Shown here piece by piece: positions 1 to 7,035 of a DNA stretch of 64,000 nucleotides. How positions within the stretch are numbered: the stretch's first letter is position 1; every line of letters starts with the position of its first letter. The translations under genes were made by a program, and so were the position numbers. Origin of the DNA: Allonocardiopsis opalescens (GTDB taxonomy: Bacteria > Actinomycetota > Actinomycetes > Streptosporangiales > Streptosporangiaceae); NCBI RefSeq assembly GCF_003002095.1, contig NZ_PVZC01000001.1, positions 1,426,001 to 1,490,000 of the forward strand, read 5' to 3'. The notes below the pieces were generated by a model. It was not told the origin of the DNA and did not search any database. It saw nothing but the letters and a program-made list of their open reading frames with translations.

Positions 1-1
1 C

Positions 2-490
2 GACGTGCGGATGCCGCCCGGCTTCAGCGACGAGGGGCTGCGCGCGGCGGTGCGGCTGCGGGCCGAGCACGCGTCGCTGGCCGTGCTGGTGCTCAGCCAG
101 TACGTCGAGCAGACCTACGCCACCGAGCTGCTGGACTCCTCCGGCGACGCGGGCGTGGGCTACCTGCTCAAGGACCGCATCGGCGATGTGGAGGAGTTCG
201 TCGACGCGCTCGGCCGGGTGGCGGCGGGCGGCACCGTGGTCGACCCCGAGGTGGTGCGGCAGCTGCTGCGCCGCCGCCGCGACCCGCTCGAACGGCTCTC
301 GCCCCGTGAGCGCGAGGTGCTGGCCCTGATGGCCGAGGGCCGCTCCAACGGCGCCATCGCCCGCGAGCTGGTGGTGAGCGAGGCGGCGGTCGGCAAGCAC
401 ATCGGCAACATCCTCACCAAGCTCGACCTGCCGCCGGCCGAGGACACCCACCGCCGGGTGCTCGCGGTGCTGGCCTACCTGCGCGACTGA
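2..490 (+). CDS. NarL/LuxR-type response regulator, 5' truncated
   Basis: DNA-binding output protein of a two-component system; only the C-terminal part lies in the window. The first complete codon (bases 2-4) is Asp in DVRMPP, the usual context of the phosphoacceptor aspartate of receiver domains. The conserved receiver lysine follows in YLLKD. A LuxR-type helix-turn-helix begins at [18 protein letters not shown] and ends near [14 protein letters not shown], typical of NarL-family regulators. About 55 N-terminal residues and probably an upstream sensor kinase gene lie outside the window. The target genes cannot be told from the sequence. The next gene starts 41 bases downstream on the same strand. 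Confidence 0.9.
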   Translation, partial: DVRMPPGFSDEGLRAAVRLRAEHASLAVLVLSQYVEQTYATELLDSSGDAGVGYLLKDRIGDVEEFVDALGRVAAGGTVVDPEVVRQLLRRRRDPLERLSPREREVLALMAEGRSNGAIARELVVSEAAVGKHIGNILTKLDLPPAEDTHRRVLAVLAYLRD

Positions 491-518
491 CCCGCGCCCG
501 GCCGGTGCGGCGAGGCGG

Positions 519-524
519 TAGCGT
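519..524 (+). promoter_or_regulatory. -10 element TAGCGT for leaderless pimB-like mRNA
   Basis: TAGCGT fits TANNNT and ends seven bases before the ATG at 532. No Shine-Dalgarno sequence lies between, so the transcript probably starts at or next to the start codon. Confidence 0.55.
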
Positions 525-531
525 CCCTGCC

Positions 532-1665
532 ATGGGCCGCACCCTGATCGTCACCAACGACTTCCCGCCGCGCCAGGGCGGTATCGAGAGCTTCGTCTAC
601 GAGCTGGCCCGGCGCTTCGACCCCGGCGAGATCGTCGTCTACACCTCCGCGACCCCGGGAGCGGCGGAGTTCGACCGGCGGCTGGACTTCCCGGTGCTGC
701 GCGACCGCTCCCGGGTGCTGCTGCCCACCGCCCGGATGACGGGCCGCGCCGTGGACGCCGCGCACGCCTTCGGCTGCGACTCCGTCTGGTTCGGTGCCGC
801 CGCGCCGCTCGGCCTGATGGGTCCGCGGCTGCGCCGCGCGGGAGTGCGGCGCCTGGTGGCCACCACCCACGGCCACGAGGTCTGGTGGTCGCGGGTGCCC
901 GGCACCTCGGCGGCGCTGCGCCGGATAGGCGACGCCGTCGACGTGCTCACCTACCTGGGCGACTACACCCGCAGCCGCATCGCCCGCTCGCTGCGCCCCG
1001 AGGCGGCCGGGCGGATGCGCCGTCTGGTGCCCGGCGTCGACGCCGAGACCTTCGCGCCCGGCGGCGACGGGGAGAGGGTGCGGGCCGAGTACGGCCTGGG
1101 CGACCGGCCGGTGGTGGTGTGCGTCTCGCGGCTGGTGCCGAGGAAGGGGCAGGACACCCTGATCCGGGCGCTGCCGCGGCTGCGCCGCGAGGTGCCTGGC
1201 GCCACCCTGCTCATCGTCGGCCGCGGCCCCGACGAGTCGCGGCTGCGCTCGCTGGCCCGGCGCTGCGGGGTGGCCGACGCGGTGGTCTTCGCGGGCGGGC
1301 AGCCCCACCACGCGGTACCGGCCTTCTTCGCGGCCGGGGACGTCTTCGCGATGCCCTGCCGGACCCGGCGCGGCGGCCTCGAACCTGAGGCGCTGGGCAT
1401 CGTCTACCTGGAGGCGGCGGCGACCGGACTGCCCGTGGTGGTGGGGGACTCCGGCGGCGCGCCCGACACGGTGCGCGACGGCGAGACCGGCTACGTGGTG
1501 CGGGGCGGCGTCCCGGACGACACCGCGCGGCGGCTGGCCGAGCTGCTCGGCGACCGCGGACTGGCGCGGGCGATGGGGGAGAAGGGACGGGCCTGGGTGC
1601 GCCAGCACTGGAGCTGGGACCGGTCGCACCGCGCGCTCGCCGCGCTGCTGCGCGGGGACGGCTGA
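532..1665 (+). CDS. pimB: GT4 glycosyltransferase, PimB-like phosphatidylinositol mannoside mannosyltransferase
   Basis: Probable GDP-mannose-dependent mannosyltransferase that adds mannose to phosphatidylinositol monomannoside at the inner face of the membrane. The 377-residue protein has the GT-B fold pattern: an N-terminal acceptor domain opening with TLIVTNDFPPRQGGIESF, as in PimB' proteins, and a C-terminal donor domain with VSRLVPRKGQDTLI and the family signature EPEALGIVYLEAAATGLPVV. The ATG at 532 is chosen because it opens the conserved N-terminus and has a -10 box seven bases upstream; a longer reading from 505 adds unconserved residues. GT4 enzymes of other pathways look similar, so the acceptor is inferred from the N-terminal signature. 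Confidence 0.78.
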   Translation: MGRTLIVTNDFPPRQGGIESFVYELARRFDPGEIVVYTSATPGAAEFDRRLDFPVLRDRSRVLLPTARMTGRAVDAAHAFGCDSVWFGAAAPLGLMGPRLRRAGVRRLVATTHGHEVWWSRVPGTSAALRRIGDAVDVLTYLGDYTRSRIARSLRPEAAGRMRRLVPGVDAETFAPGGDGERVRAEYGLGDRPVVVCVSRLVPRKGQDTLIRALPRLRREVPGATLLIVGRGPDESRLRSLARRCGVADAVVFAGGQPHHAVPAFFAAGDVFAMPCRTRRGGLEPEALGIVYLEAAATGLPVVVGDSGGAPDTVRDGETGYVVRGGVPDDTARRLAELLGDRGLARAMGEKGRAWVRQHWSWDRSHRALAALLRGDG

Positions 1666-1699
1666 CCTGGCCGGGACGCGGGCCGTGCGGGCGCGGCCC

Positions 1700-2272
1700 T
1701 CAGTGGCCGACGACGGCCCAGACGACCTTCCCGCCGTGTTCGAGCGGGGTGCAGCCCCACTCCTGGCTGAACGAGCTGACCAGGTAGAGGCCACGTCCGG
1801 TCTCGTTGATGAAGTCCGGCGACTTCTCCACGGGGGTGCGGTCGCTGGGGTCGCGCACCGTGCACATCACCTGGGAGTCCTCCCGAAGCAGGCTCAGCTC
1901 GATCGGCCGTCCCAGCACGGGGGCGGCGAGCGGGCCGGAACGGGTGCCGCGCTCCAGGCCGACCCCGTGGCGCAGCGCGTTCGTGACCAGTTCGGACACG
2001 ACGAGGGTGAGGTCGTCGCTCAGGTGCGACAGGCCCCAGCGCCGCAGGGTGTCGGCGGTGAAGCCGCGGGCGGTCTTGACGGACTCGAGCACCGGCCGGA
2101 GCGGGCAGCTGGCCGTCTCGGCCGCGGGGGCCGGGACCCGCGGTTCCGGAGCGGGGGCCCGGTGCTCGTAGGGGTGTCGGGGCAACTCGGTGGACTCCTT
2201 AACCGTCGTCGCACAGCCGACGTGCGAGTCGCTGGTCGCGGTACCAGACATCCAGCCCGAGTCCATCGTCAT
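1700..2272 (-). CDS. ATP-binding protein, anti-sigma-factor-like (HATPase_c_2)
   Basis: Histidine-kinase-like ATPase domain of the RsbW/SpoIIAB type, about 190 residues. The N-box is seen in TLVVSELVTNALRHG and a glycine loop in NETGRGLYLVSSFSQEWG. It lacks sensor and dimerisation regions, so it probably acts as a soluble protein kinase or anti-sigma partner. It is divergent from the XRE regulator at 2482, an arrangement known from the abaA/whiJ-type loci of Streptomyces, which combine an XRE regulator, DUF397 proteins and this ATPase. Start is uncertain: the ATG at 2272 gives 190 residues, while a TTG at 2185 has AAGGAG (2195-2200) nine bases upstream and gives 161 residues with the whole domain intact. 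Confidence 0.8.
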   Translation of the reverse strand: MTMDSGWMSGTATSDSHVGCATTVKESTELPRHPYEHRAPAPEPRVPAPAAETASCPLRPVLESVKTARGFTADTLRRWGLSHLSDDLTLVVSELVTNALRHGVGLERGTRSGPLAAPVLGRPIELSLLREDSQVMCTVRDPSDRTPVEKSPDFINETGRGLYLVSSFSQEWGCTPLEHGGKVVWAVVGH

Positions 2273-2359
2273 CCCCGCTGTGTCCCAACACTCGTGATCG
2301 GCAGGCTACGGCTAGCGTCCCTCTAGCATCGGTCGTCCGAGCTGCAGATGCAAGAGTGG

Positions 2360-2375
2360 ATGCACGTGCAGATGC
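2360..2375 (-). promoter_or_regulatory. 16-bp motif containing palindrome TGCACGTGCA, copy 1
   Basis: ATGCACGTGCAGATGC on the plus strand, built round the perfect palindrome TGCACGTGCA (2361-2370). The same 16-mer occurs in inverse orientation at 3705-3720, upstream of the DUF397 gene. This copy lies in the divergent gap between the ATPase gene and the XRE gene. A shared operator of the XRE regulator is the simplest reading (inference). Confidence 0.5.
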
Positions 2376-2481
2376 AGTGTGCGAGTAGATTTTAAGCACG
2401 AACAAACGCCCGATGAGACCTGAGTTCTGAACAAAACAGTGGCAAACTATGCGCTGTGCATGCCGTGGGAGGGGCGGGCCT

Positions 2482-3390
2482 GTGAGCAAGGGGCAGCAGG
2501 GCAGCGGATCTACAGTCCGCCGTGTCCTCCTCGGCATGCAGTTGCGGAGACTGCGCGAGGCCCGGGGCATCAGCCGCGAGGCGGCCGGATACGAGATCCG
2601 GGCGTCCGAATCTAAGATCAGCCGGATGGAGCTGGGCCGCGTCAGCTTCAAGCGGCGCGACATCGAGGACCTGCTCACCTACTACGGCGTCACCGGCACC
2701 GAGCGCGTCGAGATCCTGGAACTGACCCAGGAGGCCAACCAGCCGGGCTGGTGGCACCGCTACAACGACATCATGCCGCACTGGTTCCAGTCCTACGTGG
2801 GCTTCGAGCAGGCGGCCAGCCGGATCAGGACCTACGAGATCCAGTTCGTCCCCGGCCTGCTCCAGACCGAGGAGTACGCCCGCAGCGTCATCGGCGCCGC
2901 CCAGGGCGCCGGCGCCACCGACGACGTCGAGCGGCGGGTGGCCATGCGGATGAGACGCCAGCAGCTGCTGACCACCACCGAGGGCGAGCGCCTCCAGCTG
3001 TGGGCGGTCATCGACGAGGCCGCGCTGCGGCGCAGGATCGGCAACCCGTCGGTGATGCGCGGTCAGGCCGAACACCTCATCGCGCTCAGCAAGCGGCCCA
3101 ACATCACGATCCAGGTCATGCCCTTTCGATTCGGCGGTCACACCGCCGAGGGCGGTGCTTTCAGCATCCTGCGCTTCCCCGAGGCCGACATGACCGACAT
3201 CGTCTACGTCGAGCAGCTGACCAGCGCGCAGTACCTGGAGAAAGCCGACGAGATCGAGCGCTACACCCAGGTCATGGACCAGCTCAGCGTCGACAGCATG
3301 ACCCCGCGCGAGACCGTCCGCACCCTGGACCAGTACGCCAAGACCCTCCGCGAGCTGGAGAACCGCGAGGAGAGCGCCGAAGCGCGCTGA
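2482..3390 (+). CDS. XRE-family transcriptional regulator with DUF5753 domain
   Basis: Helix-turn-helix DNA-binding protein of 302 residues. The HTH lies at about residues 15-70 (LRRLREARGISREAAGYEI then ASESKISRMELGRVSF). The rest is the DUF5753 domain typical of actinomycete regulators, with the landmarks PGLLQTEEYAR and the YVEQLTS region. The GTG at 2482 is chosen because GGAGGGG (2468-2474) lies seven bases upstream; a longer reading from 2449 has no such site. Members of this family (WhiJ and relatives) work with DUF397 proteins in Streptomyces development, and a DUF397 gene follows at 3900. The shared 16-bp motif on both sides suggests autoregulation and control of the DUF397 gene. Confidence 0.88.
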   Translation: MSKGQQGSGSTVRRVLLGMQLRRLREARGISREAAGYEIRASESKISRMELGRVSFKRRDIEDLLTYYGVTGTERVEILELTQEANQPGWWHRYNDIMPHWFQSYVGFEQAASRIRTYEIQFVPGLLQTEEYARSVIGAAQGAGATDDVERRVAMRMRRQQLLTTTEGERLQLWAVIDEAALRRRIGNPSVMRGQAEHLIALSKRPNITIQVMPFRFGGHTAEGGAFSILRFPEADMTDIVYVEQLTSAQYLEKADEIERYTQVMDQLSVDSMTPRETVRTLDQYAKTLRELENREESAEAR

Positions 3391-3899
3391 GGCCGGCCCG
3401 CTCCGCCGCCTTCTCCCCTTCCGCAAGCCCTCTCGAGGGGCCGTCCGGCGTGCCTCGCCCGGTCTCCCGGCTGCCGCGTGTCCCGCTGAGCGGCCTTCCG
3501 GACCGGGATTCGGGCCGTTCGGAGCGAGAAGTTTTGTGGCCGCATTACCGCCGATCCGCTCACCCGCGGTGATCTTGATGACGGACCGTGTCGGCGCGAC
3601 GAGCGGAATTCTGGCATACGGGAAAGCGGTGTGACGCAGGGTAGTCCCACCCGCCATCGCGCCCGCGCTCGACCAACTGTGCAAATGACGAAGCAGATGA
3701 CAGCGCATCTGCACGTGCATATGCTTGTGATCAAGAAGGACCCGGCGTACCGCCGCGACCGGCAGAGATGCCGGAGCGGCCCGCGCCTACGCGTTGACAG
3801 CATCGGATGCGGCGTCCCGCGTGCCGCATCCGCCCCCGGTTCCGTTGAGTCCCGCTATCTCAGCGGCGGATCACCGGCCGATCGAAGGAGATGGAGACG
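3391..3899. other. Gene-free interval between the XRE and DUF397 genes
   Basis: About 510 bases without a convincing reading frame. It contains the second copy of the 16-bp motif (3705-3720) and a TTGACA hexamer at 3794-3799 that could be a -35 element; no good -10 partner is visible at the usual spacing. GAAGGAG at 3884-3890 is the ribosome-binding site of the DUF397 gene. Confidence 0.5.
3705..3720 (+). promoter_or_regulatory. 16-bp motif containing palindrome TGCACGTGCA, copy 2
   Basis: GCATCTGCACGTGCAT, the exact reverse complement of 2360-2375. It lies 180 bases upstream of the DUF397 start. Two identical 16-mers flanking one regulator gene are unlikely to be chance and suggest a binding site. 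Confidence 0.5.
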
Positions 3900-4133
3900 A
3901 TGGAAGTTCGCAACGGCATGCCGGCGACCGCTCTGCCTGGTGTCATGTGGCAGAAGAGCTCGTACAGCAACTCGCAGGGCAACTGCGTGGAGATGGCGCG
4001 GCTGGCCAACGGCGAGGTCGCCGTCCGCAACTCCCGGTTCCCCGAGGGACCCGCGCTCGTCTACACGAAGGCCGAAGTCGACGCCCTCATCCAGGGCATG
4101 AAGTCCGGCGAGTTCGACGACCTGGTGTACTGA
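3900..4133 (+). CDS. DUF397 small protein, partner of the XRE regulator
   Basis: Small protein of 77 residues belonging to DUF397, recognised by WQKSSYSNSQGNCVEMA followed by VAVRNSRFPEGPALVYTKAEVDALIQG. DUF397 proteins are widespread in actinomycetes next to XRE/DUF5753 regulators and are thought to modulate them; the biochemical role is not settled. The ATG at 3900 is preferred: GAAGGAG (3884-3890) is nine bases upstream, whereas the ATG at 3891 directly abuts it. The gene is followed by a strong hairpin at 4188-4221, so it is probably transcribed alone. Confidence 0.87.
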   Translation: MEVRNGMPATALPGVMWQKSSYSNSQGNCVEMARLANGEVAVRNSRFPEGPALVYTKAEVDALIQGMKSGEFDDLVY

Positions 4134-4187
4134 TCGCCCCAGAGTTCGACCACTCCAAAGGACCGGAACTTTCCGGTGGGGGAGGAC

Positions 4188-4221
4188 GGGCCGGCACCAC
4201 GCGCAGGCGTGGAGCCGGCCC
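4188..4221 (+). terminator. Hairpin terminator after the DUF397 gene
   Basis: GGGCCGGC pairs with GCCGGCCC and, inside one A-A mismatch, CCACGC pairs with GCGTGG round a four-base loop. No U-tract follows, as is common in high-GC actinomycetes. Confidence 0.6.
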
Positions 4222-4336
4222 TCGGTCGTTGCGGGGCGGACGCCGGGCGGCCCGCGGCGGCGCCGTTTCGCCCCGGGGCGGGCGGGCAAGGGCGAAGTGT
4301 CCGTCCGCCCGAGCCGCCACCAGGGAGTGACCAGGT

Positions 4337-4645
4337 GTGAGCCGCTTCGAAGACATGTCAGAGCGCCGCAAGGGCCCCGAGACCGAGAAGGACCTGCCGG
4401 GACGAGCCGCGACCGGATCCGGCGAGCAGCCCCGCCCCCACATGATCGGCCCCTCGGGGAGCCCGCACGGCAGCCTGCGCTCGTGGCTGCTGGTGGCGGT
4501 CGTCATCGCCGCCTTCGTGGCCGGCGGGATCGCCCTCATCATCAACGCGTGGTGGCTGTTTTGGACCGCCGCCGCGATCGTCGTGCTCAGTGTCCCGGCC
4601 GGCAAGCTGATCGGCATCATGGAGGACACCGTGGAGCGGCCCTGA
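4337..4645 (+). CDS. Small two-helix membrane protein, HGxxPAAW-like
   Basis: Protein of 102 residues: a charged, proline-rich N-terminus of about 45 residues, then two hydrophobic helices (roughly 49-69 and 71-90) and a short tail. The sequence HGSLRSW followed by two helices and GKLIGIM resembles the actinobacterial HGxxPAAW family of unknown function, though the PAA core is not conserved, so the match is tentative. The GTG at 4337 has GGGAG nine bases upstream. Confidence 0.6.
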   Translation: MSRFEDMSERRKGPETEKDLPGRAATGSGEQPRPHMIGPSGSPHGSLRSWLLVAVVIAAFVAGGIALIINAWWLFWTAAAIVVLSVPAGKLIGIMEDTVERP

Positions 4646-4783
4646 CCGTCCGCTCCGCCGAGTCCCCGAGCCGCCATGACCATCCGTTGAATCGTTACCC
4701 GCCCGGCCTTGACCGCGTGCACCTGTGAGCTTCACCGAATCCTCCGGCGCCGTTAACGGCACGGCGGCCCCTCGTCTCCGGGC

Positions 4784-5596
4784 ATGGCCCAGGATCGGTC
4801 CATGGTGCACTCCGACGCGGCCGCCGCCGCCCCCGCTGGAGCCATGGACCGCCCGGCCGAAGGCTGGCGGACCGGCTGCGCCCAGCGCCTGGTCGAACTC
4901 GCCCGCCCCCGCCCGGGCGACCGCGTGCTCGACGCCGCCACCGGCACCGGCCAGGCGGCCGCCGCGGCCGCCCGCCTCGCCGGGCCGCAGGGGAAGGTGA
5001 CGGGGGTCGACATCGGCGCGGGCAAGCTCGACCGCCTGCGCCGGTCGCTGCTGGCCGACGGGCTGACCAATGTCGAACTGCGGCATGCCGACGCCACCTA
5101 CCTGGACGACTACGACGACGCCAGCTTCGACATGGTGGTCTGCTCGGCCGCCCTGCTGGCGCTGCCGGTCGGGCCGGCCCTGCGCGAGTGGCACCGGCTG
5201 CTCGCCCCCGGCGGGCTGGTCGCCTTCTCCAGCTGGCACGTCGGCTTCCCCACGGCGGCCCGGCTGTTCCGCCGCTGCGCCGCCGAGTTCGGACTGGAGC
5301 TGGACGATCCGAGCGCTCCGCTGGGCACCGTCGAGCGCTGCCGCGTCGCGCTGGAGCGGGCGGCCTTCACCCCGGTGACCTTCGCCATCGAACCGGTCCG
5401 GCTCTCCGACGCCGACCTGGCACGGGCCTGGCGCGACCACGCCGAGCGCCCGCACGGGCAGGCGCTGGCCGGCCTGGCGCCTGAGCGCCGCGCGCTGCTG
5501 CGCCGCCGGTACCGCGCCGCGCTCGCCGAGGCGCTCGCCGCCGACGAGCGCGCGATGCGCGAGGCGGACGTCATTTATGCGCTCGGCCGCAAATAG
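4784..5596 (+). CDS. Class I SAM-dependent methyltransferase
   Basis: UbiE/COQ5-like methyltransferase of 270 residues. Motif I is VLDAATGTGQAAAAAA, with the acidic motif II at VTGVDIG; motif III/IV regions are at FDMVVCSAALLALP and LAPGGLVAFSSW. The C-terminal third is alpha-helical and rich in Ala and Arg and probably gives substrate specificity, which cannot be read from the sequence. The start may be the ATG at 4784 or the one at 4802; neither has a clear ribosome-binding site. It stands alone between two unrelated small genes. Confidence 0.8.
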   Translation: MAQDRSMVHSDAAAAAPAGAMDRPAEGWRTGCAQRLVELARPRPGDRVLDAATGTGQAAAAAARLAGPQGKVTGVDIGAGKLDRLRRSLLADGLTNVELRHADATYLDDYDDASFDMVVCSAALLALPVGPALREWHRLLAPGGLVAFSSWHVGFPTAARLFRRCAAEFGLELDDPSAPLGTVERCRVALERAAFTPVTFAIEPVRLSDADLARAWRDHAERPHGQALAGLAPERRALLRRRYRAALAEALAADERAMREADVIYALGRK

Positions 5597-6056
5597 CAGA
5601 CCACCGCCGCTGTGCCCTGGGTCACCCTATTAAGTATTGCGCATCACAGCACAGAGGGATGCGTGTAACAGCCGTGCTAACGGCATGTGGGTGCGAGGTA
5701 ACGTGCGGCCGCCCAGAGTGCCCTGGCGGTGTAATCCTGGTCACGAACGGCAGTTTCCGTGGCATTCGGTGTTCGAAGCGCTCCGCGAGCACGTAGCATT
5801 GCATACAGCATCCAATGGCTAGGCTCACCTGGTCGCAGGGGATGCCGGGCGTGTCGCTGGCCGGAGGCATCCGGCCGACGGGGAATGCGGCGGCGCGCCG
5901 AGGAGTTGCAACCGGTGCATGGGCGTTTCAATGAGGAGGCGCCGGTGCCGGAGCTGAGAATGTCGAATTGAGCGACCTGATCAGTCGAATAGTCGATCAA
6001 AGCGGCGAAAACGATCACGCCATATCATGCGCCGCCTTGAGGAGCAGGAAAAACAA
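5597..6056. other. Gene-free interval of lower GC content
   Basis: About 460 bases with noticeably more A and T than the surroundings (around 5630-5830 and 5960-6060) and no convincing gene. A very strong GAGGAGG (5933-5939) lies five bases before a GTG at 5945 that opens a frame of only eight codons (MPELRMSN, stop). This could be a leader peptide or chance. Confidence 0.4.
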
Positions 6057-6245
6057 ATGAGCGCCATTGTCATCACGACCTTCGTCATCGGCATCGTCGG
6101 CCTGGGGAGCCTGGCGCTGGCGGGCGCGGTCGTCTCCGCCGTCCGCGAGCTCGCGCAGGGCCGCGTCGGCCACTACATCGACGCCGCGCCGACCCCCGCC
6201 CCCGCCGTCCGCGAGGAGCGGGTGCTGGAGGGCAGCGCCGCCTGA
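6057..6245 (+). CDS. Small single-span membrane protein
   Basis: Protein of 62 residues with one hydrophobic segment (about residues 2-28) starting right at the N-terminus, then a polar tail containing a short Ala-Pro run. The ATG at 6057 is chosen because GAGGAGCAGGAA lies just upstream; the longer reading from 6027 would bury this site. I do not recognise a family. A hairpin terminator follows 15 bases after the stop. Confidence 0.6.
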   Translation: MSAIVITTFVIGIVGLGSLALAGAVVSAVRELAQGRVGHYIDAAPTPAPAVREERVLEGSAA

Positions 6246-6260
6246 GCGCGATCAAGGACC

Positions 6261-6303
6261 GGGCAACCGGGCCGCCCCGGGCGGGTGGCGGGACCGGTTG
6301 CCC
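6261..6303 (+). terminator. Hairpin terminator after the small membrane protein gene
   Basis: GGGCAACCGG (6261-6270) pairs perfectly with CCGGTTGCCC (6294-6303); a GC-rich inner stem is also possible. CTTCTCC follows. Confidence 0.65.
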
Positions 6304-6334
6304 CTTCTCCACAGGGATCCCCGAGGTCCCGGCC

Positions 6335-6365
6335 GCGGCCGCCGTGCACCGAGCACGGCGGCCGC
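6335..6365 (+). other. 13-bp hairpin upstream of the four-cysteine gene
   Basis: GCGGCCGCCGTGC pairs perfectly with GCACGGCGGCCGC round the loop ACCGA. It follows a terminator and precedes the next gene by 111 bases, so it may be a second terminator or a leader structure. Confidence 0.5.
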
Positions 6366-6476
6366 CGCCGTCCCCGGGTGCCGCCGGGGTGCCGCGCGGG
6401 ATAGCAAAGCTTGGCCTCGCGGCCAGGGGTCGGCGCGGCGCCGGAGGGGCACAGCAGTGCTCGGAGGTGGTGCGAG

Positions 6477-6701
6477 ATGGCCACGACGAACGGACTGACC
6501 CACCTGGCGACCTTCTGCGGGCAGTGCAACTGCGGCTGCCCCGAGTTGTTCGTCGACCCCGGCGCCCCCGAGGAGCGCAGGATCGTCCTCACCGACGACT
6601 TCGGGCAGCGGGTGCAGATGAGCGCCGGGCAGTTCCGCGATCTGGTCGAGCAGGCGCGGGCGGGCCGGCTGGGCGAACTGCTGGACGCCGCCGCGGTCTG
6701 A
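6477..6701 (+). CDS. Conserved-looking 74-residue protein with a CxxCxCxC cluster
   Basis: Small protein with four closely spaced cysteines in FCGQCNCGCPELFVDP near the N-terminus, then ERRIVLTDDFGQRVQMS and a helical C-terminus (FRDLVEQARAGRLGELLD). The cysteines could bind zinc or another metal, or be sites of peptide modification; nothing in the sequence decides. The ATG at 6477 has GGAGG (6463-6467) nine bases upstream. The gene stands alone, with strong hairpins on both sides and an FkbM methyltransferase gene 335 bases downstream. I recall similar short proteins in other actinomycetes, without an assigned function. Confidence 0.7.
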   Translation: MATTNGLTHLATFCGQCNCGCPELFVDPGAPEERRIVLTDDFGQRVQMSAGQFRDLVEQARAGRLGELLDAAAV

Positions 6702-6807
6702 CGGGGCGGACGGGCCGACATCAGTCACCCGACCGATACAGAACTCCTGGTGGCGGCCGTAACGTGGAGATCGGCGGGACGCGCTCCCGCCCTGTCGGGG
6801 GATATGA

Positions 6808-6858
6808 GGACCTCTGGCCGTCCGTGAACCTGGGGGGAGCACGGACGGGCCAGAGGTC
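6808..6858 (+). other. Long hairpin, 18 paired bases with one bulge
   Basis: GACCTCTGGCCGTCCGTG (6808-6825) pairs with the arm ending at 6858 with one extra base in the right arm. The loop of about 14 bases is rich in G. It lacks a U-tract. It could end transcription of the four-cysteine gene or act in the leader of the FkbM gene. Confidence 0.6.
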
Positions 6859-6960
6859 TCTCATTTCCGCCGCCTTCCGCCGCCCCTCGCCCGCCGGTCC
6901 CCGCGCAGGTCGGGGCGGCCGCCGTCCCTCGCCGGGCCGGGCGAGCCCGGCCGAAGGCGC

Positions 6961-6984
6961 ACACCGCCCGTGCACGGGCGGTGT
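6961..6984. repeat. Perfect 24-bp palindrome
   Basis: The half-site ACACCGCCCGTG is followed immediately by its reverse complement. It ends 51 bases before the GTG of the FkbM gene. A dimeric regulator's operator or an RNA hairpin are both possible. Confidence 0.6.
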
Positions 6985-7035
6985 AGCTTGGGCGTGCCGT
7001 CCAGGCACGGAGTCCGAGTTCCAGGTGGTGAGGGT

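Larger units (their letters stand above)
6702..7035 (+). other. Structured leader or intergenic region before the FkbM gene
   Basis: About 330 bases without a gene but with three strong inverted repeats: GGCGGGA/TCCCGCC at 6773-6790, an 18-bp stem at 6808-6858, and a perfect 24-bp palindrome at 6961-6984. TAACGT at 6760-6765 could be a -10 element. Confidence 0.5.

Noticed and set aside
5622-5870. 82-codon frame on the minus strand in the AT-richer island
   Set aside because: No ribosome-binding site or -10 box at the start, no recognisable motif, and overlapping frames on both strands are equally open.
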